Positions 35,928 through 44,826 of a DNA stretch of 59,794 nt are shown here, in pieces. Below the pieces are notes generated by a model. The model was not told the origin of the DNA and did not search any database. It worked only from the letters and a program-made list of their open reading frames with translations. The translations under genes were made by a program, and so were the position numbers. Numbering within the stretch: position 1 is the stretch's first letter; each line of letters opens with the position of its first letter. This DNA comes from Alphaproteobacteria bacterium (GTDB taxonomy: Bacteria; Pseudomonadota; Alphaproteobacteria; Rs-D84), in contig JAGBHZ010000006.1 in NCBI GenBank assembly GCA_017935245.1, forward strand, positions 1 through 59,794, written 5' to 3'.

Positions 35928-36128
35928 CCACGCGTTTTTTACGAGTGGTCAGGAGGTTAGTAACAATCATGAGAATTGTGTGCTTATTCGATATATTCGC
36001 AACCCTCCTGACACTTATCAGGAGTTTTATTCGTCAGAATACCCCGCTTTTGATGTAATACGATACAGGTTTGTATTCTGGTGCTCATGTCGGGTTACTA
36101 CACCCCATTATGGTAAAATCACCATAAC
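35928..36128 (-). ncRNA. conserved structured 5' leader, copy 2
   Basis: Homologue of the leader at 5174-5360 in front of gene A2. It keeps the 5' hairpin TTATGGT/ACCATAA (36127-36108), GGGT/ACCC and CTCCTGA/TCAGGAG (36024-36004 region). It also keeps the alternative pairing of GTCAGGAGGGTT (36012-36001) with AACCTCCTGAC (35958-35948), the inner ACAAT/ATTGT hairpin and a terminator-like stem CCAC/GTGG followed by TTTTTT. The arm between the second and third hairpins is longer than in copy 1 and closed by a different helix (CAGAATAC/GTATTCTG), which supports conservation of structure over sequence. Confidence 0.7.
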
Positions 36129-36134
36129 ATTCCG

Positions 36135-36163
36135 ATTATAATGTATTATTTGAGTTTATGCAA
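36135..36163 (-). promoter_or_regulatory. promoter of the A2/B2 leader
   Basis: On the minus strand TTGCAT (36163-36158), 17-nt spacer, TATAAT (36140-36135), matching the placement at copy 1. Confidence 0.75.
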
Positions 36164-36165
36164 AT

Positions 36166-36203
36166 GCTAAAAATAAAAATGTCCCCGATTAAACGGGGGC
36201 AAT
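36166..36203 (-). terminator. terminator of tmk
   Basis: CCCC/GGGG stem with loop GTTTAAT (36182-36198), followed on the minus strand by ATTTTTATTTTT. Confidence 0.7.
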
Positions 36204-36230
36204 GTGTGTGTTTTTTTTGGACGTAGGGTT

Positions 36231-36914
36231 TTAACGCTTCTTTTGTATGAAATTGTCGATTGTTGGGCGTATGGCGGCGAAAACTTCGTCTATGCTCATA
36301 CGTGTACCGTCGGGGCGCATTTCATCCACCACGGTCCATTTTTTTGGGTCGCGCGATGCGATGTGGCGATATACGTTAGATACATCGTACAGTAATTGAA
36401 AATCAGACTCGTGAATATCTGGTTTGCCATTTTGGTATTCTTTTAATCCTGTGTTGCGCATGTCGTATGCAACGCGTGGATCAAGGTAGAGATAGATGTT
36501 ATAGTCGGGACGTAAAATCCCCATGTTTGTGAATTCCAGGTTTTCCAGGAAGTCTATTTTTGAATCCCACTGATTGCGTGGCGTTTTGGCAATGGAAAAT
36601 GCGTTGCTGTATGTATATCTGTCCAGAATTACCCAATGACCGGTATCCAGCCAATGTTTTATCATTGGCATGTGTTGTTGGCGATCCAGTGCATATGGCA
36701 GCATTGTGTATTCGGCCGGCAAATCACGTGTTGCGCCAAATTTCCCGTTTAGGTAATCGCGAACAAAACGTCCGAAAAATGCCTTGTACTGGGGGAAATC
36801 TAGTGTCTGAACGGGGATATTGTGGTTCTGTAAGTAATTTACAATATTCATGACTTGGGTGTGTTTACCGGCTTTGTCGGCGCCTTCGACGGCGATAAGT
36901 TTTCCAGATGGCAT
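36231..36914 (-). CDS. tmk: thymidylate kinase
   Basis: Tmk phosphorylates dTMP to dTDP. The 227-aa protein has the P-loop 'EGADKAGKHTQ', 'LDFPQYKAFFGRFVRDYL' and the 'ILDRYTYSNAF' DRY-type motif that binds the nucleotide. The P-loop differs from the common bacterial GxDGxGKST in having Lys at the fourth position and His for Ser. Overall it looks more like the FPQY-type enzymes found in Clostridia than typical alphaproteobacterial Tmk. It follows rpoD after a terminator. Confidence 0.88.
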   Translation of the reverse strand: MPSGKLIAVEGADKAGKHTQVMNIVNYLQNHNIPVQTLDFPQYKAFFGRFVRDYLNGKFGATRDLPAEYTMLPYALDRQQHMPMIKHWLDTGHWVILDRYTYSNAFSIAKTPRNQWDSKIDFLENLEFTNMGILRPDYNIYLYLDPRVAYDMRNTGLKEYQNGKPDIHESDFQLLYDVSNVYRHIASRDPKKWTVVDEMRPDGTRMSIDEVFAAIRPTIDNFIQKKR

Positions 36915-36932
36915 ACGTTTTCCTTTTGTTTA

Positions 36933-36961
36933 TATAAAAAGCCCACAAAAATGTGGGCGGG
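36933..36961 (-). terminator. terminator of rpoD
   Basis: GCCCAC/GTGGGC stem (36941-36946, 36953-36958), followed on the minus strand by TTTTTATA. Confidence 0.75.
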
Positions 36962-36964
36962 TTG

Positions 36965-39043
36965 TTAATCTTCCAAGAAACTGCGCAATTTACGGGCGCG
37001 TGTTGGATGTTTCAGTTTGTTCAGCGCCTTTTGTTCAATCTGGCGGATACGTTCACGGGTAACGCCGATGTATTCGCCAACTTCTTCCAGGGTGCTGGTT
37101 TTGTTTGTTGACATACCAAAACGCTGGCGCAGGACCGTTTCTTCCTTGGGGTCCAGTTCAGCCAGAATCTGGGTAACAATTTTGCGCAAGTTCTTTTGTG
37201 CGGCCGAAGTAAATGGATTTTTGGCCGTTTCGTCTGCGATAATTTCAATGCGCGAACTGTCATCTTCGGTGCCAACGGGGGCCTCTAATGAAATTGGTTT
37301 CAGATTCACCTTCATTGCCTTGTGGATTTTATCCACCGGCAGATAGATAATCTTGGACAATTCTTCGGCGGTTGGTTGACGGCCGTATTTATGCATAAAC
37401 TGGCGTGATGCACGTTGAATCTTGTGAATATTGTCAATCATATGGACCGGGATACGGATTGTACGGGCCTGGTCGGCGATGCTGCGCGAAATGCCCTGTT
37501 GTATCCAGTTGGTTGCATATGTTGAAAATTTATTTCCCAAACGATAATCGAATTTATCAACCGCCTTCATTAATCCGATATTTCCGTCCTGGACCAGGTC
37601 AGAAAAGTCCAGCCCCAGGCCGCGATTGCTGGATTTTTTTGCAAATTTGATAACCAGACGCAGGTTGGCTTCGATCATTTCGCGTTTTGCACGGGCGGCC
37701 TCGGCCTGGCCACGACGGACCAGTTCGACAACCTTTTTGTATTCTGCGGTTGGTTGACCGGTTTCGTTTGCAATTGCGGTGATGTCTTCTTGGATTTTAA
37801 GTATGTCGGATTCATGTTTTTTGGCAAAGTTCGACCATGTGGCGTTTTTATGTTTCGCCAGTTTTTTTACCCAATTGCGATTTAATTCGTTTCCAACGTA
37901 TTCAGCCAAGAAATCTTCGCGTTTAATCTTGTTTGCCATTGCCAGGCGTAATAATTTGCCTTCTAGGCCCATTAACAATTGATCGCGTTTGGTCAATTTG
38001 TCCAGAATTTCTGCGACGCGGTCGTCGTTCAGGCGAATCTTGCTGACGTGTTCAAACAGTTCCAGACGCATTTTGGTGTATTTCTTTTCCAGTGCCGCAT
38101 CAGGTGTGTCCGATGTCAACAGATTTTCCAGACGTTTTGCCTGTAATTTTTGCATGCTGTTAAATGTACGTTTAATCTTTGCAAACAATTCTGTAATCAT
38201 CGGCATCAAAGATTCTTCCATTACCGGAATTGGAACCCCCGACGTTCCGCGTGGGGTGTCTTCTTTTTTGATACCATCTTCTTCGTCGGCCTCTTCGTCT
38301 TCATCATCTTCGACGGCGGCGTCTTCTAAATCGTCCAGGTCGTCATCATCCAGTTCGTCAACATGTTCAACACCCTTGGATTTCAGGGCTTCGGACAGGG
38401 CCGCCAATGATTTTTGTTCAGATTCGCTGGAATACATAACCTCTAGATTTACGATATAACGCAAACGGATATCTTCGTTTAATAATTGCTGATACCAATC
38501 CAGCATGGCTTGGATTGTCATTGGACTTTCGCACAGGCCATAAACCATAAGACGGGATGCGGCCTCGATACGTTGGGCAATGGCAACTTCGCCGGCGGCA
38601 GTTAACAATTGAACCGTACCAATCTGTTTCAGGTATGATTGAACAGAATCTTGGACCCCCAGAACTAAATTGCCGGTCTGGCTGCGTTCCAGTTGTTTGG
38701 CATAGTGTTCATAGTCGTCGTCATTAACATCAACCTGTTCGGCGTCTGCGTTTAACAGATTGCGTGTTTTGTCGCGTGGTTCATCAGAATCTTCGTCATC
38801 ATAATATTTGCCCAAATCACGTGGGTATGAATCCGTTTCCAGAATTTCCAAGCCCAAATCCTGTTGGAAAAAATCCAGCACTTCGTCATGTTCGTCGGAT
38901 GGAATTTCGTCCGCTTCGGTGGCGGCGTTAAAATCCATTTGGGACATATATCCAACCTCTATGGCGGATTCGGCCAATTTTTGTAAGTTTTCTGGTAATG
39001 AATCAATTAGCAGTTTTGTTGCGTCGTCCAATTTTTTTACCAT
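36965..39043 (-). CDS. rpoD: primary RNA polymerase sigma factor RpoD
   Basis: The 692-aa group I sigma-70 has an N-terminal region 1.1, an acidic Asp/Glu-rich insert (about 215-260) in the non-conserved region, region 2 with '[40 protein letters not shown]' residues split over the core/-10 motifs, region 3, and region 4 ending '[18 protein letters not shown]'. The ATG at 39043 is used; a TTG one codon earlier is less likely. It is the factor expected to read the TTGC/TTGA promoters in this window. Confidence 0.96.
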   Translation of the reverse strand: MVKKLDDATKLLIDSLPENLQKLAESAIEVGYMSQMDFNAATEADEIPSDEHDEVLDFFQQDLGLEILETDSYPRDLGKYYDDEDSDEPRDKTRNLLNADAEQVDVNDDDYEHYAKQLERSQTGNLVLGVQDSVQSYLKQIGTVQLLTAAGEVAIAQRIEAASRLMVYGLCESPMTIQAMLDWYQQLLNEDIRLRYIVNLEVMYSSESEQKSLAALSEALKSKGVEHVDELDDDDLDDLEDAAVEDDEDEEADEEDGIKKEDTPRGTSGVPIPVMEESLMPMITELFAKIKRTFNSMQKLQAKRLENLLTSDTPDAALEKKYTKMRLELFEHVSKIRLNDDRVAEILDKLTKRDQLLMGLEGKLLRLAMANKIKREDFLAEYVGNELNRNWVKKLAKHKNATWSNFAKKHESDILKIQEDITAIANETGQPTAEYKKVVELVRRGQAEAARAKREMIEANLRLVIKFAKKSSNRGLGLDFSDLVQDGNIGLMKAVDKFDYRLGNKFSTYATNWIQQGISRSIADQARTIRIPVHMIDNIHKIQRASRQFMHKYGRQPTAEELSKIIYLPVDKIHKAMKVNLKPISLEAPVGTEDDSSRIEIIADETAKNPFTSAAQKNLRKIVTQILAELDPKEETVLRQRFGMSTNKTSTLEEVGEYIGVTRERIRQIEQKALNKLKHPTRARKLRSFLED

Positions 39044-39094
39044 CAATCAACCCTATGCAATTGTTAATATGTGTTAGCAGTGATTTGTTTTTAC

Positions 39095-39649
39095 TTATTT
39101 TTTCTTTTTATTCTTTGCGGGTTTGTTGGCCGCCTTTTGTGCCTTGGCTACGGCGTCATGAATCGCAGATTCAGATACCAAACCCAAAACAATCGGACTT
39201 TGGATTTGAATCAAAGAATATGAATTGTGTGTTTTGTTGCGAACCGATGCAACGGTTGGATTTGTACTGCGCATCAGGCGTGCAACCTGGCCATCGGATA
39301 ATTCTGGATAGTTTTTCAAAATCCACAGGATTCCACCCAAACGATTTTGGCGATGTAATTTTGGTGTATAACCAACGCCACGTTTGTTTTGTTTGTTCTG
39401 GGCGGCAACAATTTCACCACGCAATGTCAGGCGTGCAGATTCATCAGACTCACACTTTTCAATATCTTCACGTGTTAATTGACCGCTTAGAATTGGGTTT
39501 AATGGTTGAATTTTATATGTTTCTGCGTCGGCAATGCTTTTAACCTCTAATTCATGCAGGCCGCAGAAATCCGCGATTTGTTCAAATGTTAATGCTGTGT
39601 TTTCAATCAGCCACAAGGCGGTCGATTTTGGCATATATGGATAGTTCAT
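39095..39649 (-). CDS. DUF1013 family protein
   Basis: The 184-aa protein matches the alphaproteobacterial DUF1013 family: 'MPKSTALWLIENTALTFEQIADFCGLHELEV', then 'GQLTREDI' and 'LSDGQVARLMRSTNPTVASV'. Two helix-turn-helix-like stretches (about 20-40 and 118-140) suggest a DNA-binding or transcription role. It ends in a Lys-rich tail. A perfect 10-bp inverted repeat lies just before its ribosome binding site (39672-39697). It lies upstream of rpoD on the same strand. Confidence 0.85.
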   Translation of the reverse strand: MNYPYMPKSTALWLIENTALTFEQIADFCGLHELEVKSIADAETYKIQPLNPILSGQLTREDIEKCESDESARLTLRGEIVAAQNKQNKRGVGYTPKLHRQNRLGGILWILKNYPELSDGQVARLMRSTNPTVASVRNKTHNSYSLIQIQSPIVLGLVSESAIHDAVAKAQKAANKPAKNKKKK

Positions 39650-39671
39650 GGAAATTTCCTCTTGTTAACGT

Positions 39672-39697
39672 GGGGTAATATAGAACAATATTACCCC
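39672..39697 (-). promoter_or_regulatory. perfect palindrome in the DUF1013 leader
   Basis: GGGGTAATAT and ATATTACCCC form a perfect 10-bp inverted repeat with a 6-nt loop, 22 nt before the DUF1013 start and 54 nt after the cysS stop. It has no downstream T-run on the minus strand, so it looks more like an operator or mRNA hairpin than a terminator. Confidence 0.55.
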
Positions 39698-39751
39698 ATT
39701 TTCAACCGATTTTTATTATTTTTTTTTAATATGTTCTTTAAAAAAAACTGT

Positions 39752-41185
39752 TTACAGAACAATATCCCATGTTGTGCCATTGGGGCCATCACGAAATACA
39801 ATCCCGCGCGATGCCATGTCGTTACGGATTGCGTCTGCGGTGGGCCAATCTTTTGCAGCCTTGGCGGCGGCACGTGCATCAATTGCAGATTGTATATCGG
39901 ATTCTGTAATGCCGTTTGTTGCCAATATTTTGTTTTGAGCGTTTTTGATGTATTCGTTTGGGTTTGCCTGTAATATGTTTAATACTGCCATTAACTCAAT
40001 AATTTTATCAACAATGGCGTTCAAATCATATTCTGTAGTCTTTTTTGCCAGTTCGGCGGTGATAAAATTAAACCAACTGAACAAAGATGCAGTAACGCCA
40101 GATGTGTTGAAATCATCGTCCATTGCAGTTTTAAATTCTGAAACGATTTTATTAATCATTTCGGTGGTTTTGTCGGTGTTTGCCGTGTCAAAATCACGTG
40201 ATTTTACGTCCCGTATCACGGAATACATTTTGTATATGTGGCGTACGGCATCCGGAAAGAAATTGTCTGTTATATCAATGTCTGTGGAATATGTGTTGCG
40301 CAATAATGCAAAACGAATTACATCAGAATCATATTTGGCCAAGACGTCTTGTAATAAAATTCCGTTGCCCAGTGATTTACTCATTTTTTGGCCGTTAACC
40401 TTGACCAGACCGCAATGAATCCAGTATTGGGCAAATGTTTTGTTGGTTAATGCCTCGGTCTGGGCGATTTCGTTTTCATGGTGTGGAAAGACTAAATCAC
40501 GTCCGCCACCATGGATGTCAATCTGTTCGCCCAGATATTTCATGTTCATTGCACTGCATTCAATATGCCAACCGGGACGCCCCGCCCCCCATGGTGATGG
40601 CCATGAAATTTCACCTGGCTTGGCAGATTTCCATAATGCAAAATCACCGTCGTTTAATTTTCCTGGTTCTATGGATTTACGAACACCGGTTTCGTTTTTA
40701 TTTGTTTGGATGTGTGATAGTTTGCCGTATTGCGGAAAACTGTCCAGTTTAAAGTACACGTCGCCAAATTCGGATGCGTAGGCATGCCCAGAATCAATTA
40801 GTTTTTGAACAAATGTGATTATGTCGTCAATGCAATGTGTTGCGCGCGCCATAATTGTTGGATTCTCGTTCCCCAGGGCGGCCATTTCTAAATCTGTTTT
40901 CGAAATGTTCTTTTCTGCAAATTCAATCGGATTGGCGCCGATTGCATTGGCGTTCGCAATAATTTTGTCGTCAATGTCGGTATAATTGCGAACATATGTA
41001 ACATCATATCCAGAATAACGCAAATAACGTGTAATAACATCAAATGCCACAGATTGATACGCGTGCCCGATATGTGCATCGGCCGACACCGTGATACCAC
41101 ACGCATACATCTTTACCATACCGGGGGTTAATGGCTTGAATTCTTGCTTTTGTCGTGTCATAACATTATAAACTTTCAGTGTCAT
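39752..41185 (-). CDS. cysS: cysteinyl-tRNA synthetase
   Basis: CysRS charges tRNA-Cys. The 477-aa class I synthetase shows a zinc-ligand Cys in 'MYACGITV', 'ADAHIGHAY' (HIGH motif), 'WHIECSAM', 'HHENEIAQTEA' and 'GQKMSKSLGN' (KMSKS). Length is normal. It precedes the DUF1013-rpoD genes on the minus strand. Confidence 0.96.
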   Translation of the reverse strand: MTLKVYNVMTRQKQEFKPLTPGMVKMYACGITVSADAHIGHAYQSVAFDVITRYLRYSGYDVTYVRNYTDIDDKIIANANAIGANPIEFAEKNISKTDLEMAALGNENPTIMARATHCIDDIITFVQKLIDSGHAYASEFGDVYFKLDSFPQYGKLSHIQTNKNETGVRKSIEPGKLNDGDFALWKSAKPGEISWPSPWGAGRPGWHIECSAMNMKYLGEQIDIHGGGRDLVFPHHENEIAQTEALTNKTFAQYWIHCGLVKVNGQKMSKSLGNGILLQDVLAKYDSDVIRFALLRNTYSTDIDITDNFFPDAVRHIYKMYSVIRDVKSRDFDTANTDKTTEMINKIVSEFKTAMDDDFNTSGVTASLFSWFNFITAELAKKTTEYDLNAIVDKIIELMAVLNILQANPNEYIKNAQNKILATNGITESDIQSAIDARAAAKAAKDWPTADAIRNDMASRGIVFRDGPNGTTWDIVL

Positions 41186-41205
41186 ATGCGTATTTCCTTT
41201 CTTGT

Positions 41206-42951
41206 TTACTTGTCTTCGGAATCAATGGCGGGTTGATATATTTCAACGTCGCGTGTCATTGCAAAGAATTTGTCTGAACGGCGTTCTGGTAATTCATTTG
41301 CAGGAATTTCTTGTAATTCTGTGATGTGCTTTGCCACCGCCGTAGATAATAATTCCATCGTTGTTTGCCAATTTGTGTGCGCGCCATTGGCGGGTTCCGG
41401 GATTATTTCGTCGATAACGTTCATGTTTGCCATGTCGCGCGCGGTTAATTTCATGGCCGCGGCCGCAGTTGCACGGAATTTGTTATCCTTCCACAGAATT
41501 GAAGCGCATGATTCAGGGGCAATAACTGAATAAATCGCGTTTTCAAGCATTAAAACTCGGTCCGCGGTACCAATGGCAATGGCACCCCCAGATCCGCCCT
41601 GGCCTACGTTGACGGCAACGTATGGTGTTTTAATGGACAGACCAACCGACATTGATGTGGCAACGGCCTGGGATTGGCCGCGTTCTTCGCCTTCGCGGCC
41701 GGCAAATGCACCGGCGGTGTCGAACAATGAAATCAGTGGTAATTCAAATTTTTCAGCCAGGCGCATCATACGCTGGGCCTTGCGATAACCATCAGGATTG
41801 GCCATACCAAATCGATGTTTTTGGCGGGTTTCGATGGTGCGTCCCTGTTCTTGGCCGATAATAACGGCCGGAATTCCGCGCCAGAACCCAATTCCAGACC
41901 CCATGGCGGGATCTTCGGCGTATAAACGGTCCCCGGCCAGGTATGTCCAGCAATCTACAATTCCGTCAATGTAATCCAAGAAGTGTGGACGATTTTCATG
42001 ACGTGCCAATAACACTTTGTCATATGCGTCGTTTTCGCCCATGCCACGAACCTTTTTATGAGTGTCCAACGCAGGGGTTGCAATATTAATCTGTTTGGGG
42101 TCGCGTGGTTGCTTGGTTAACACCGCCAAAATCCGGCCCAGCGTTTCGGGCAAATCACGACGTGCAACAACCATATCGACCATGCCATGTTCATACAGAT
42201 ATTCGGCCGTTTGGAAATTAGACGGTAACTTTTCCCGGATGTTTTGTTCGATTACACGACGGCCGGCAAAACCAATGCGGGCGCCGGATTCAGCAATGTG
42301 AATATCCCCCAGCATCGCAAATGATGCCGTTACACCACCGTATGTTGGATCGGTCAGCAATACAATGTATGGAATTTTGTTTTCGTGTAATTTGTTAACC
42401 GCCGCCGTGGTGCGGGCCATCTGCATCAATGATAATATGTTTTCCTGCATGCGGGCACCGCCACTGGCCACGACCATGATAAATGGGCGGCGTGTTTCGA
42501 TTGCGTGTTCGATACTGGCGATAATGCCGTCGCCGGCACTGCGTCCCATGGATCCCATCATAAAATCACCGTTCAAGACGCATACGGTTGATGGTACACC
42601 GCCAATCTCACCGTCGGCCGATGCGACGGCATCACTAAAACCGGTTTCGGCACGTGCGTCCGCCAAACGATCAACGTATGGCATACGATCGACAAACCCC
42701 AGTGGATCATCGGTTGCCGTCGGCAACGTCAGGCGTTCCCATTTGCGGTTGTCAAACAGTAAATCAAAACGCTGTTTTGGGGTCATGATAAATGCGCGAC
42801 CGCATCGTGGACATATGTAAAGGTTGTCTTTGTAGTCTTTGTAATAAACCAAGCGACCACATGATTCACATTTTATCCACATCAACCGGCGAACACGTTC
42901 ATAACGTTCGCGATTGCGGTTCTTGATACCAGATTTTTTGCCAAATAACAT
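41206..42951 (-). CDS. accDA: acetyl-CoA carboxylase carboxyltransferase, AccD-AccA fusion
   Basis: One 581-aa chain carries both halves of the carboxyltransferase that makes malonyl-CoA. The N-terminal half is AccD, with a zinc ribbon (Cys28, 31, 47, 50) and 'VASGGARMQENILSLMQM'. The C-terminal half, from about 285, is AccA, with 'GRTIETRQKHRFGMANPDGYRKAQRMM'-type residues and 'FDTAGAFAGREGEERGQSQA'. Most proteobacteria encode the two as separate genes. No stop or frame change occurs at the junction. It lies 6 nt downstream of ihfB and 20 nt upstream of cysS. Confidence 0.93.
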   Translation of the reverse strand: MLFGKKSGIKNRNRERYERVRRLMWIKCESCGRLVYYKDYKDNLYICPRCGRAFIMTPKQRFDLLFDNRKWERLTLPTATDDPLGFVDRMPYVDRLADARAETGFSDAVASADGEIGGVPSTVCVLNGDFMMGSMGRSAGDGIIASIEHAIETRRPFIMVVASGGARMQENILSLMQMARTTAAVNKLHENKIPYIVLLTDPTYGGVTASFAMLGDIHIAESGARIGFAGRRVIEQNIREKLPSNFQTAEYLYEHGMVDMVVARRDLPETLGRILAVLTKQPRDPKQINIATPALDTHKKVRGMGENDAYDKVLLARHENRPHFLDYIDGIVDCWTYLAGDRLYAEDPAMGSGIGFWRGIPAVIIGQEQGRTIETRQKHRFGMANPDGYRKAQRMMRLAEKFELPLISLFDTAGAFAGREGEERGQSQAVATSMSVGLSIKTPYVAVNVGQGGSGGAIAIGTADRVLMLENAIYSVIAPESCASILWKDNKFRATAAAAMKLTARDMANMNVIDEIIPEPANGAHTNWQTTMELLSTAVAKHITELQEIPANELPERRSDKFFAMTRDVEIYQPAIDSEDK

Positions 42952-42957
42952 AGTTTA

Positions 42958-43236
42958 TTATCCGTTCATTTTTTTTGTTAATTCACGACTGGGCTTGAAA
43001 AGGATTGTCGTGCTGGCCGGTAATGGCATTGGCATACCGGTGCATGGATTATATCCGATTTTGGTGGCACGGGCACGTGGCTGAAAAGTGCCAAAACCAC
43101 GAATTTCAATGCGATTGCCATCGGCAACCGATTCAATCATAGAATCTGCGACCGTGTCCAGGATTGCTGCCGCATCCGATGCGCGCATGTGTTTAAATTG
43201 AACCTGGATTGTTCGCACAATATCAGAACGTTTCAT
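42958..43236 (-). CDS. ihfB: integration host factor, beta-type
   Basis: The 92-aa HU/IHF-family DNA-bending protein has 'RIEIRGFGTFQPRARA' and the DNA-minor-groove loop 'GYNPCTGMP', then 'FKPSRELTKKM'. These fit IHF-beta better than HU. It is the first gene of the minus-strand group with accDA and cysS. Confidence 0.85.
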   Translation of the reverse strand: MKRSDIVRTIQVQFKHMRASDAAAILDTVADSMIESVADGNRIEIRGFGTFQPRARATKIGYNPCTGMPMPLPASTTILFKPSRELTKKMNG

Positions 43237-43378
43237 AATACATATCCTTTTTTATCTTGCACCATATTATTCATATCATATCACATTTTATCAAGAATAA
43301 AGTTTTTTTATATGTGATTACGTTCCTGTGCCAAAAAATGTGTTTTGTTGATACGATACCCGCCAAAGGAGAAATAAA

Positions 43379-44122
43379 ATGGATGATTTGTTTGATATTT
43401 GTGATGTGGCGTCAAATGAACAGGGACTGGTTAATGCGCCCCAAATGCCATTAATTGGGGATGCGGCACCGCAATTTGTTGCCCAAACAACCAATGGTCG
43501 GATTGTTTTTCCACAGGATTATGATGGTAAATGGGTTGTCTTCTTTTCGCATCCGGCGGATTTTACGCCGGTATGTACGTCTGAATTTATTAGATTCCAG
43601 GAACTAAAACAAAAATTTGATGAAATAAACACAGAACTGTTGGGGTTGTCGGTGGCATCAATTTCATCGCATCTGGGGTGGATTCAGGCAATTTCTGATA
43701 TGGAAGGTGGAATAAAAATAAATTTCCCAATTGTTGCCGACCCAGATATGAAAATCGCACGTGCATACGGCATGATTCATGATGGAGCGTCCGATACATC
43801 GGCGGTTCGCGCCGTGTTTATAATTGACCCCCATGGTGTTGTGCGTACAATATTGTACTATCCCGCGGTACTGGGACGTAATTTTAACGAAATAATGCGG
43901 ATTGTTGTTGGGTTACAGACCGCAGATGCATTTCATGTTGCGATTCCAGCCGATTGGGTGCCGGGTAATGATGTTTTGGCCCCTGCCCCACAGACCACTG
44001 GTGAAATAGACGCAGGTCGGACGGATAAAAACAGACGTGCATGGTTTATGACGTATAAACAATTGGCGGCCGATAAAATTTACGATAAATTAATCAAGAA
44101 AGTTAATAAAAAGAAAAAATAA
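43379..44122 (+). CDS. Prx6-like peroxiredoxin
   Basis: The 247-aa thiol peroxidase has the peroxidatic Cys66 in 'HPADFTPVCTSEF' and Arg in 'VRAVFIIDPHGVVR', followed by a long C-terminal domain as in 1-Cys/Prx6-type enzymes. No resolving CP motif was seen near the C-terminus. It reduces H2O2 or organic peroxides. About 20 N-terminal residues precede the usual start of the domain. The ATG has AAAGGAG upstream. Single-gene unit ended at 44124-44147. Confidence 0.9.
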   Translation: MDDLFDICDVASNEQGLVNAPQMPLIGDAAPQFVAQTTNGRIVFPQDYDGKWVVFFSHPADFTPVCTSEFIRFQELKQKFDEINTELLGLSVASISSHLGWIQAISDMEGGIKINFPIVADPDMKIARAYGMIHDGASDTSAVRAVFIIDPHGVVRTILYYPAVLGRNFNEIMRIVVGLQTADAFHVAIPADWVPGNDVLAPAPQTTGEIDAGRTDKNRRAWFMTYKQLAADKIYDKLIKKVNKKKK

Positions 44123-44123
44123 A

Positions 44124-44147
44124 ACCGGGAATACCCGGTCTTTTATA
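44124..44147. terminator. bidirectional terminator
   Basis: ACCGGG/CCCGGT (44124-44129, 44134-44139) with A-rich and T-rich flanks lies between the converging peroxiredoxin and alkyltransferase-like genes. Confidence 0.7.
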
Positions 44148-44148
44148 A

Positions 44149-44493
44149 TTAAAATACCAGTGGTAAATCTTTTAAATCCAACGGGACACCATCGCGTTCG
44201 GGGTCCCATTGGTATTCAGACATAATAACACGCTTGTCTTGGTCGAATTTAACCCCTTCGGATTTCAGGGCGCGATATTGCTCGGTGGCCATGCCACAAC
44301 ATAACGAGCCGTCTTTGAATACAACACGATGCCACGGTAGATGCCAACTGTTTTTATTGTTTGATGCGTACCCAACAAAGCGCGCCATACGTGGGCGACC
44401 AATTATCTGGGCGATTTGACCAAACGTTGCCACGCGCCCAGCGGGGATGCGCGCGACGGTATCATAGACTTTTTCATTAAATGTTTTTTCCAT
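44149..44493 (-). CDS. alkyltransferase-like protein (ATL)
   Basis: The 114-aa protein has the MGMT DNA-binding fold: 'VYDTVARIPAGRVATFGQIAQIIG' and 'ARFVGYAS'. The active-site PCHRV reads PWHRV, with Trp54 replacing the methyl-acceptor Cys. This substitution defines ATL proteins, which bind O6-alkylguanine and pass it to nucleotide excision repair. A longer upstream frame reaches 44640, but it overlaps the tRNA-Ser gene, so 44493 is the start. Confidence 0.88.
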   Translation of the reverse strand: MEKTFNEKVYDTVARIPAGRVATFGQIAQIIGRPRMARFVGYASNNKNSWHLPWHRVVFKDGSLCCGMATEQYRALKSEGVKFDQDKRVIMSEYQWDPERDGVPLDLKDLPLVF

Positions 44494-44538
44494 GTGGAAA
44501 ATTTTATCAAAGTGGATAAAAAAGTCAAATAAAACCCC

Positions 44539-44567
44539 TTGCAAAATATTCCGGGGGTGGTTATAAT
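44539..44567 (+). promoter_or_regulatory. promoter of tRNA-Ser
   Basis: TTGCAA (44539-44544), 17-nt spacer, TATAAT (44562-44567), 9 nt before the tRNA. Confidence 0.75.
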
Positions 44568-44576
44568 GCCCCGCAT

Positions 44577-44666
44577 GGAGCAGTGGCAGAGTGGTTGAAT
44601 GCGCACGACTCGAAATCGTGTATAGGGGCAACTCTATCAAGGGTTCAAATCCCTTCTGCTCCGCCA
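44577..44666 (+). tRNA. tRNA-Ser (CGA)
   Basis: A 90-nt cloverleaf with acceptor GGAGCAG/CTGCTCC, anticodon stem CACGA/TCGTG with loop CTCGAAA (anticodon CGA), a long variable arm typical of tRNA-Ser, T loop TTCAAAT and an encoded CCA. Confidence 0.95.
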
Positions 44667-44674
44667 GGAATTAT

Positions 44675-44698
44675 CCCCGCATGTGCGGGGTGTTTTTA
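44675..44698 (+). terminator. terminator of tRNA-Ser
   Basis: CCCCGCA/TGCGGGG (44675-44681, 44684-44690), followed by TGTTTTTATA. Confidence 0.75.
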
Positions 44699-44780
44699 TA
44701 GTAAATTTGCAATTTTATGTGCCAGATTGGTTGTGTTGGCCATGGGTGCGGTTCCATAATTGGTTCGGATGATGAAACAA

Positions 44781-44822
44781 CCACTACCCCGCCCTGGGCG
44801 GGCACACCTTCGCCAGACGAAG
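44781..44822 (-). repeat. pair of GC-rich hairpins after the amidase gene
   Basis: Two adjacent stems, CCCGCC/GGGCGGG (near 44790-44805) and CTTCG/CGAAG (44807-44823), lie just past the amidase stop. They resemble compact dispersed palindromic repeats. No U-run follows. The rest of 44699-44780 shows nothing recognisable. Confidence 0.45.
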
Positions 44823-44826
44823 GGAA

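Noticed and set aside
44494..44640. N-terminal extension of the alkyltransferase-like protein
   Set aside because: It would run through the tRNA-Ser gene and its promoter; the family domain begins at 44493.
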